Translations under genes and position numbers: made by a program
Assembly: GCA_921293015.1 (NCBI GenBank)
Contig: OV121081.1
Location: forward strand, 27,097,158 to 27,161,157
Reading direction: 5' to 3'
DNA from: Phorcus lineatus
Lineage: Eukaryota; Mollusca; Gastropoda; Trochida; Trochidae
DNA: 64,000 bases
The notes under the pieces: model-generated
Database searches by the model: none
Seen by the model: only the letters and a program-made list of their open reading frames with translations
Told to the model about the DNA's origin: nothing
Shown: in pieces, positions 12,099 to 20,323 of the stretch
Layout of the letters: each line of letters starts with the position of its first letter
How positions within the stretch are numbered: position 1 is the first letter of the stretch

Positions 12099-12690
12099 TT
12101 GATGTCAACACCATATGTGTTGCAGTCCATTTATCAACACTTCTACAAATCATCTTCATGCCGAGATACAGGAACCATGTATCAGCTGAGGAATGTCTGG
12201 AAGCGTACCAATGTCCAAGGAGGAAAAGCTGTCATTGGCAGCTACAAGGTAAAAAGGATAACTATATGCGTAACTGTTCAGACATGCAATGCTCGAGAAT
12301 GCCAGCAAGTGTTCAGCAGCAAATGTTTTGCGTTTACTTCTAAGGAACCTCTGGCATTAGAACTCTTGGCCAAGATCAAAAGATAGTTTTAGCTCTCAGA
12401 GTGTAGTAACTAACTCTGATTTACATAGGCGCATGCCTGTATTGGTGAGGAAGATTCGAAGATGTGGCTATTCCGCTCGCAGGCCTACATCTCCGCAGTT
12501 CTTCTCTATCGACAGACTTTAGAGTACATGTGGAAATGCACATCCAACACAGGAGATGACGCTTGGAAGAATATTCTGAACGACAACCTCGTGGATAACT
12601 GCCCATGCTGTCAAGAAGAGAAGCCACCAGCAAGCTGCGCATGCGCAACGCCACTTTTCGGAGTGCATAGAGTGCAGAACTGAGCATTTA
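12099..12690 (+). pseudogene. Decayed DUF6589-like gene fragment (tentative)
   Basis: An open frame at 12099-12386 contains SIYQHFYKSSSCRDTGTMYQ followed by LRNVWKRTNV. From memory this pattern (aromatic-rich FY, SS-RD-GT, Y-LRN---R--V) resembles the DUF6589-type domain found in many mollusc and cnidarian multicopy genes, some of them linked to mobile elements. A second frame at 12462-12683 follows, with clustered cysteines (NCPCCQEEKPPASCACA), and may be a later part of the same locus. A possible splice donor, CAAG|GTAAAA, lies at about 12249. No start or upstream exon is visible. The family match rests on a short motif, so this could be an exon, a pseudogene or a transposon-borne copy. Confidence 0.35.
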
Positions 12691-12923
12691 CACTCAAACT
12701 GACATCAAATATAATCTAATGAGAGAAGCCCATGCAAGAAAATCGGGTACAACCAAAATGTTTGTGGACATATCTTCTGACCAAGAATCAATAATTTCTG
12801 AACTATAAAAGCCTGACGTGTTCAAGCATGTGCCTGGACGTTCCTTCGATGGATGCCCCAAATTAAAACATGTTTCCAAAAGAGTCAACAATGATCTGAC
12901 CAAAAGATGAGGATTTCATTTGA

Positions 12924-13200
12924 GGTCAGGTGAGTTGGGTTTAACGCCGCTTCCAAGATTATTTCACTTATATCGCGGCTGCTAGTATTATTGCAGGGAG
13001 AAAGCCCGAAAGACTATAGTGGCTATGCATTGTGGTGAAACCTGCGAGCATCGGCTGGAACTAGCGAACCATGGGGGGTACTGCGCTCAAGTTCAGTATA
13101 GCATTTCACCCAAACCTTACTGCGTCTAGAACAATTCTGTACTGCAGACAAAGTTGCCGAGCCCCTGGCGGGATTCGAACCACGGACCTCTTGATCCGAA
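12924..13200 (-). mobile_element. tRNA-derived SINE, truncated head
   Basis: Read on the minus strand, the copy starts inside the tRNA-like head (CTTCGGATCAAGAGGTCC), passes the pol III B box GGTTCGAATCC (complement of 13171-13181) and continues through the body to TTAAACCCAACTCACC. It is flanked by 12-bp target-site duplications, GATTTCATTTGA at 12912-12923 and 13201-13212. The A box present in the copy at 35.2 kb is absent, so this insertion was 5'-truncated within the tRNA region. It contains no protein gene. Confidence 0.85.
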
Positions 13201-13635
13201 GATTTCATTTGACCTTTTGTAAATAGGGCTGATGAAAGCATTTTCTAGATCATGACAGTGCCTTAAATCTTAAGTTCATAACTTTGTATTGAGAATGAAT
13301 CATCTGTAATGTTTAATTTTACCTTTAAATATATACTTTTTTCACACAAAGATTATATACTTTTAAGCGGATGATGAATATTTCTTTCCTATTGAGAACT
13401 GCGATCATGGACTTTTTACATCCCCGCCTGCCCGTTTGTATGCTAATATTAGATTCGGATGCATGACTGATAAACTGTTTGATTTCAAAAGTTTAACCAA
13501 ATACTCTAGAGTGCGAAACATTTTGTAAATTTAAACTTACAATCCAAGTTGATAAACTTTCATTTCTGCATAACTTGGAAGCTGGAAATTAGGTATGGAT
13601 GTTACATTTGTGTAGGTTCCTTTTAGGGGCAGATT

Positions 13636-14272
13636 GAGTGAGTGAGTGAGTTGGGGTTTAACGTGCTATGAGTGAGTGAGTGAGTTGGGGTTTAACGTGC
13701 TTTGAACAATATTTCAGTTATTAAACACGTGGATGACAAGCATCCAAAAGCGAGCGGACAGATAAGGGAGAAAGGGATCGAAAGGTTGAGGGAAAAGACG
13801 GAAAGAAAGGCATAGCGAGAGATAGACAACAGGTTTAAGAAGGACTCAAATTTAGTCTGGCTTCTACCCGTCGACCTGTCCAGCTTGGGTGCCCCTACGT
13901 AAGTTCCGGCTGGAATAGCTCTTGGGGTCTCTGAAGCACGCAAACCACCACACCACGATAGGGTATTGAGTCCGGTGGTGGAACGTGCTATGAACAATAT
14001 TTCAGTTGTTAAACACGTGGATGACAAGCATCCAAAAGAGAGTGGCGAAAGGGATCGAAATGATGAGGGAATAGACGGAAATAAAGGCATAGTAAGAGAT
14101 AGACAATAGGTTTTAGAAGGACTCAAATTTGGTCTGGCTTCTACCCATCGACCTGTCCAGCGTGGGTGCCCCTACCAGGAGAGTGTTAGCTCCAGCTGGC
14201 GTAGCTCTCAGGGTCTCTGAATCACGCAAACCACCACACCACGATAAAGTATTGAGTCCAGTGGTGGTCTTG
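13636..14272 (+). repeat. Tandem dimer of the AACACGTGGATGAC dispersed repeat
   Basis: Two head-to-tail copies run from about 13690 and about 13983. Both read GCTNTGAACAATATTTCAG, AACACGTGGATGACAAGC, GGGATCGAAA, GACCTGTCCAGC, CACCACACCACGATA and end TATTGAGTCC-GTGGTGG. The first copy is preceded by a duplicated GAGTGAGTGAGTTGGGGTTT leader. The family recurs elsewhere in the window in both orientations. Open frames inside it on both strands are not genes. Its class (SINE-like or non-autonomous DNA element) is not clear to me. Confidence 0.8.
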
Positions 14273-14800
14273 AATACAAGGTACCTTATAGGGGTTGTTC
14301 CCGACCGTATATTCTTATTGACTGAAACACTTAAAGATCACATGCGTTTCTTTTCATGTTGGGAATGGATAATACTCAACCATGAACCTCTCATCTCCAC
14401 AAAACTAAATGCAAGTTTGCCATTCAGGAAATTTTCTTATTCCTTCCATAAGGGGAAAGAGGCTCTTTAACCATTGCTTTTAAATCGTTTAATGTATTAA
14501 AAGGACCAGAAAAAGTTGCCAGTTATTAATTTCATATTACCACGAGTTCACGTTTGTTGATACATATCTTTTTTAATATTTTAATCAAAATTAGATCACA
14601 ACCTTTATTGACACCTTTTGACTCTCTGAAAGGTAACAGCATACTTCAACTAGACATGAAACAATGATAAACACAAAACATGAACATTATAAATTGATGC
14701 ATGGCTGTAGAGCAATATATGTCAATTCATCAATGTCGAGTCAAATGACTCTCAAGACTTCAATTACTGTTCATAAGTAAGATATTTCACTTTCCAATGG

Positions 14801-14990
14801 ACTCAATACCTTATCGTGGTGTGGTGGTTTGCGTGCTTCACGGAGCCTGAGAGCTATGCCAGCTGGAGCTAACTCCTTTCTATCTCTCACTTTGCCTGTC
14901 CCTGATCTATCACCCTCTCTTTTAGATGCTTGTCATCCACGTGTTTAATAACTGAAATATTGTTTAAAGCACATTAAACCCAACTCACTC
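14801..14990 (-). repeat. Inverted partial copy of the AACACGTGGATGAC repeat
   Basis: The plus strand reads ACTCAATACCTTATCGTGGT ... ATGCTTGTCATCCACGTG ... GAAATATTGTTTAAAGC ... AACCCAACTCACTC. This is the reverse complement of the unit seen at 13.7-14.3 kb, with an internal gap. It lies about 530 bases from the dimer, in inverted orientation. Confidence 0.8.
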
Positions 14991-15271
14991 AAACAAATCA
15001 CGCACATACTTAATACCAGTTAATAGTATGACAAATCCGTCAAAAGATTTAGTGAGCATATTCATCAGAAATATCTTCAACATGTTCATACTGTCTGAAT
15101 CGCCAAGAGCTGTAATCTCTGTGGACGATAACCCCACAGCAGCACTGTAGGACCAACATGAGTTATGTGTCATCACCTCTGCAGGGCCAAAAATACGAGG
15201 GCAGTTCCCAACAACATATCTCACAGTGTCAGAAAATTATTTTCGGCTTTTTTTTCACGAGTGGATTCAAA

Positions 15272-15436
15272 TCAAAAGATGGATACCTTTGTAAGGACAT
15301 GAAGTTTTTCTAAACCTTTAAATTGCTCCAACTCATCTGACTCTGCTCTTTTTGAATAAACTTGATGGTGTTTTGGGCGATCCTCTTCACCGCAATTACA
15401 TTTTTCTTCACAAATGTCACAACAGTTGTTATACAG
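15272..15436 (-). other. Short cysteine-rich open frame, unrecognised
   Basis: On the minus strand an uninterrupted stretch of about 54 codons reads NNCCDICEEKCNCGEEDR and then a charged segment with SKRAESDELEQFKGLEKLH. It has no ATG start and is closed by a stop at its 5' side. An adjacent frame upstream also looks protein-like (LKKSHLKRSEPELF, FLCDAYLCNC). This may be a decayed exon or transposase tail. I do not recognise it, and coding status is uncertain. Confidence 0.25.
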
Positions 15437-15751
15437 TTACACAAATAAGCGTCACAAAGAAACTTGTGTCAACACATATCGTTGTCTCTGGCTAATCAAA
15501 ATAATTCTGGCTCTGATCGTTTCAAATGACTTTTCTTCAACTTAAGCAGAGTGAGTCCATTGGCAAACGAATCATCTCTTCCACCAAGGTATTCTTTTCG
15601 CTCGGGAGACGAAAAAGTATTGCCTTAAAATCGTGCAATAGCGAAATTTTAATGATTTTCAACTACCGGTTTTAGTGCCAAACGAGACGGCCTTTCCGTC
15701 GCTCACTATAGGGTTCGTCTGCTTGTTTGAAAGTCTGCAATGCCGAACTTT

Positions 15752-15925
15752 TGGTCCTTCTAAGACCTGTTGTCTATCTCACACTATGCCTTACTTTCCT
15801 TCCTTTCCCTCATCTTTTCGATCCCCATCTCTTTAATCTGTCCACTCTTTTGGATGCTTGTCATCCACGTGTTTAATAACTGAAATATTGTTCAAAGCAC
15901 GTTAAACCCAACTCACTCACTCACT
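15752..15925 (-). repeat. Inverted partial copy of the AACACGTGGATGAC repeat
   Basis: The plus strand runs GGTCCTTCTAAGACCTGTTG ... GGATGCTTGTCATCCACGTG ... GAAATATTGTTCAAAGCACG ... AACCCAACTCACTCACTCAC. This is the reverse complement of the left half of the family unit, and it ends in the GAGTGAGTGAG leader. Confidence 0.8.
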
Positions 15926-17929
15926 AGCAACAGCGATATAAGAGAAATACTCTTGAAAACAACCGCCTTTCCTGTTACTGTCCATATAAGCCACAGTTTT
16001 AGAAAGTTTGTCATTTGCTTATCAAGATCAAATCAACAGCATCAACTAGTACTTATCCTTTGTGCTCTTCATGGTTGTTTAAATTCAGTGGTTTCACGTC
16101 AGCCGTAGAACATGTGGCGGCAACAACAATCACTGATGTAGATTACTTGACATACCTGAAAATACTTTCAATTTAATCAACTGAAGAAATCAGACATAGA
16201 TTTACTCTTAGGTTAAATTTATGAGTTTCCAGATATGTATTTATGGGACAAGATCACCATATTTGTCTAATAAATAATCCCTTTCATAGTCGTTGCACGT
16301 TGAGTTGCAATCTGAAAGTTGTGCTATGAATTATTAAGCCATCCATGATGCTAGGCCTAATGCCATACCACTTAATTGTTGTCGCATACTATCAAGAAGA
16401 ACTGGCTATCACGGTAGATATCTTACGTGAGAGATCACATGACTTTAACATCAAATATATCGCTACATTTTTCATAATGACATTAAGTCATCAGACAGAA
16501 AGATAATGATATGATATATTGACTTGATACCAGCGGAAAGACATTCGGCAATACAACAATGTCAAATCCATTAGTAGTTATTTGGCATGAGATAGACAAA
16601 TGCTATGGTGTCCAAACATCCCTGAGGTCATCCGCAGCAGGATTTTGTTTCTTATGTTGAATTTGTATGTGAATATTTGAAGACAGTTTTTGAATGGCAA
16701 TCCTATATTGTGCAAAATCTATCTCACTTACTTATAAAAAGTTTTATAAATCATCGGAGAAGTTTATAATTTAAGCTGATTCAGTAGTGTTTATATAGTC
16801 CATATCACAAAATACGTGGTCAAAATTGGTGTCAAACTTATATTGGAGTTAATGGAACTGGACTCTTAATTAAGGAAAAAGCTAATACAGTAAGCATTCT
16901 TATTTAAGACATAAGCACACAATTGAAACATAATCACATTTATATCATCACATTAAAGAGGTTTAAATTGTACAGACTTGTTCCAAATGGTTATTTCATT
17001 AAATAAGATGTATTCATGAGTGTGAGCTTGAAGGAGTGTTAGCTTGAAGGTTCATGCTTGATTAGTGACATTTGATTTATTCACATGTTAAAATAACTGA
17101 GCGTATTAAAGATAAAAGTCCAAGCTCTACATACAACGTACCTAATATATACATTATTTGGTTTATGTCGTTATCAATATCAATATGGCACCTGTTATCA
17201 CGTCGTTTATATCCAAACAGTTTTTGCATGAAAGCATTGTAGCATGGTTGTTGTTGCCATGAAAGTAATACATAGTATTAAAAAAATATATAGTTACAGA
17301 CTGATGATTTCCTGTTTAGCATTAAAAATGGTAAATAAATAATGTTTGTTAGTGTAGATTTCAAGTGATATTCCTCCAAATTTTGTAATTTGACATTACA
17401 TACATTTTGAAGAATCACTTTCTGAAAGTATCATATCATAATAACGTTGCAAGTCTCCCGAAAAACATTATTTGTGAAACAAATTAAGTACGTTCCCTTA
17501 AAAGTAAACGTGCAAATACGATAGTAAGTTTATAAATTCTTACAAAACGTCAAATGTGAAGACCATTTAGTAAATAAACAGATATAAGTACTGTTAGCTT
17601 TGAACTAAATGTCCATTCTGGATACTAGGGGATGTGTGTATTAAAGACATATATTTGAATCGTTCATGGATGAAAATGTGTACATGTATATCGTCAAATT
17701 AGCCTTTGGACAAACATATTTTATCAAATTTTGAATATTCAGTCTTATCACTTAATTCAAGTTAATTGTACGAATCAACAATGGTAACTGCAACAAAGGG
17801 TTTCTCATTTAAATGTATGCCTGATTAAAGTCAGAACAAGTTGGTTACGAATGTTGATCTATGATTTTCCTATATGTAAATTAAAAATCTATATCAAAAT
17901 ATGTTCTTCCCTTGACAGAAGTTATGTCT
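15926..17929. other. AT-rich stretch, no gene recognised
   Basis: No open frame of note and no member of the repeat families found elsewhere in the window. Ordinary AT-rich sequence as far as I can see. Confidence 0.5.
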
Positions 17930-18285
17930 TAAGAGTAAAGCCGTTTGACAAAGCACACAGCTGTATGAGAGCATTTGTATAATACATAACAATAATAGGT
18001 CCATTTACATAGCGACTAATTCCACACACAGGTACGCTCAAAGCGCTGAGAAATAAAGTTATTTAGGAAATAAATGTGTTGTAAGTCTGGATTTAAAAAT
18101 TTAGAGGTTATCGCTAGTTTTCAGCGCTTCAGGCAGTTCGTTCCACTTAGCAGCGACAGTCACTTGGAAAGATAGGCCTCCAAATGTTTTCAACTTGTAA
18201 CGCGGCACATCTAGCAGGTGTTTTGAGCATGAGCGTAGTCTGCGAGTTGGTTGATACAGGGAAAGATAGATTGTTTTCTGAAATG
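17930..18285 (-). mobile_element. 5'-truncated LINE 3' end (CR1/L2-like)
   Basis: On the minus strand, from about 18272 downwards, the translation reads YQPTRRLRSCSKHLLDVPRY, KLKTFGGLSFQVTVAAKWNE, LPEALKTSDNL, a stop, then IFKSRLTTHLFPK. This matches the conserved C-terminal end of CR1/L2-type LINE ORF2 proteins (R-LRSS---LL-VP--KLKTFG---F-V-A---WN-LP ... FK--LKT-LF). The lower part, to about 17930, would be 3' UTR. One in-frame stop interrupts the segment, and everything upstream of the ORF2 C-terminus is missing. The clade is inferred from this motif only. Confidence 0.7.
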
Positions 18286-19647
18286 AAAATAAAAAATAAT
18301 TTAACCATATTAATTTTGTGATATGAAATCAAGATACTCATGGCTTGCTGTTTAGAATCATCACTGTACTTGGTATTTGAACTACCACCCCCATCCCATC
18401 TACATAATCAGGATGTATGACGTGGCACAAGGTCTAATGATTAACTGAAGAAAACATAAGTGATTTTTATTAAAACTTGAATACCCAGATTTGTCACTTG
18501 AGTTAACACTAGGATTAAGTTAACATTTTTATGATTGTTACTTCTGAAGATGATAATGTCTGTTCAGGTGATGTTTTTGAATTTTTAATCTAGACGGATA
18601 TACTCATGAAGCCAGTTGGTATATGCATATACAATATGAATAGAATTTAGTATCAACATCCTGTAACCTAATTTACGCCATTAGATTATAAAAAAGACAA
18701 TTATAAAAGAAATGTATCAAATTTTATTATTCTGCAACATCTACCATGAGTACTCAAAATTTATTTAGAACACTTTTGCAACGCCAAAATACGGACAATA
18801 CATCAATCTGCAACGGTAAAATTCATCTCGAAGATAGTTCATTTGGAATAGGCAAACCCTTATCTACTGCGACAGACTTTCTATAGAATCCTTTGACTGT
18901 CTGTCAATGTCATAAAATATTCAACGTTTTCCCAACATTTGGAATTAAAGTTGCCAAAATTGCATTAGTGATTTCTAACGGAGAGTTCCTGATAACCGAA
19001 GAGCCAATAATCAGGCTAAAAGCAGAGACAATCCTTCAAGGCAGATAAATGTCACCCGAGTTTCAATTCGTTAAAAGACAGCTCTCTTTCCGATGACGAA
19101 ACAGTAGCTAAATTCAATTAGAGTTGCAAATTGCAACGTATTGGTGTAATTTGATTGTGTGTGGTGCAGCACGCAAAAATGTAGCACCCATTGATTATGT
19201 AAGGTTTAAATACTGAAAATCTCAGAAACTCAGTCACGTGCTTACACATCGAGTTGGAATTGCAATCATCAACAACATTTTTTATAAATTAAATATTGCC
19301 GTGCGTGACAACTGACCTGTGTCTTGTAAGAAGGAACAAATAACACAGGGGAATGAACGATAAGCTATTCTCAACGCTTGGAAACAAGGCGCTTAGAATC
19401 CAGAATGGCATGGTGCACTACACGGACTTCAAACGTGTCGTTTCCTCAGCATATACATGTATGTTATTTTCCGAATATGTCTGTCGACAAAAATAATACA
19501 CTTCCAAATGTAACTTTATCCTTTTTTACTTAAATGACAATGTATTTGAGAATTATATAGTATTTCATTGTTCTCAAACTTTAAACGCTATAATTGATAC
19601 TATTGTATAGAGAAGTAATGCACTGTTATCGTTTATTGTCTTGATAT
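18286..19647. other. AT-rich stretch, no gene recognised
   Basis: No supported gene or known repeat. This is the host flank of the LTR element, which inserted after the ATAT at 19644-19647. Confidence 0.5.
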
Positions 19648-20170
19648 TGTTATGTGTATGTGTATTTCATGTACATTCAAATGTACATTTTAACCTTATT
19701 CCCCAAGAGAGTGATTAGCTTCAGCTTCAGTGTGCATTGTTCTTTTAATTGATTGAGTAGCTTCTGCCTTTAATTGTCTTTGTTTAACTCTGAGGGGCTT
19801 GGGTACTTGGGTAAAAGCATAAGCTTGTATCTTTTAGTGGGTAATCTTAAAAATGGGCTTTTTAGTATTATGAGTTAGTTGCTGTAGAGACTTTATATAC
19901 ACCAGGTCGGTGACTGATTCAGAATTTAACCATGTCGGTGATTATATTTCATATTGATTGTTAAGCCCTATTTACTTTGTTAGTCTGCCAGAATACCTTT
20001 GTGTACTTATATTTTGTAATCCTTTGCATTTAGATATTATATATTAAGCTTATCCTGCATTTTATTAAATCCCTTTTTAGTCTCCTAAATTGTTGTGTGA
20101 TATCTTTTAAATACTTGTTATGTGGTAGATTGGGGTTTTGCCCATTAAACCTTCCATCTGACACATAACA
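19648..20170 (+). repeat. 5' LTR
   Basis: 523 bp, opening TG and closing CA within the inverted ends TGTTATGTGT / ACACATAACA. It matches the 3' LTR at all but one position (19735 against 23599). TTTATATA at 19892-19899 is a plausible TATA box for the element's own transcript. That role is inferred from position, about halfway into the LTR. Confidence 0.95.
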
Positions 20171-20172
20171 AT

Positions 20173-20185
20173 TGGGGGCTCGTCC
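20173..20185 (+). promoter_or_regulatory. Primer-binding site, tRNA-Pro type
   Basis: TGGGGGCTCGTCC starts two bases after the 5' LTR. This is the complement of a proline tRNA 3' end and equals the first 13 bases of the primer-binding site used by murine gammaretroviruses. The match to the vertebrate tRNA stops there (AATTTTCG follows). Confidence 0.8.
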
Positions 20186-20323
20186 AATTTTCGAACCTAA
20201 CTGCTTTGTAACTTGTAATGGGTTAATGGGAAAGCATTTTTGCATTTGCTGTATTTTTCAATTCTTTTTTTTTTTGTAATTCCAAATTGATTCAGATGAT
20301 CACAACAATTTCTCTAGTTCATC

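Noticed and set aside
13692-14470. 144- and 113-codon frames over the repeat dimer
   Set aside because: Frames within a dispersed noncoding repeat. The translations are low in complexity and not conserved among copies.
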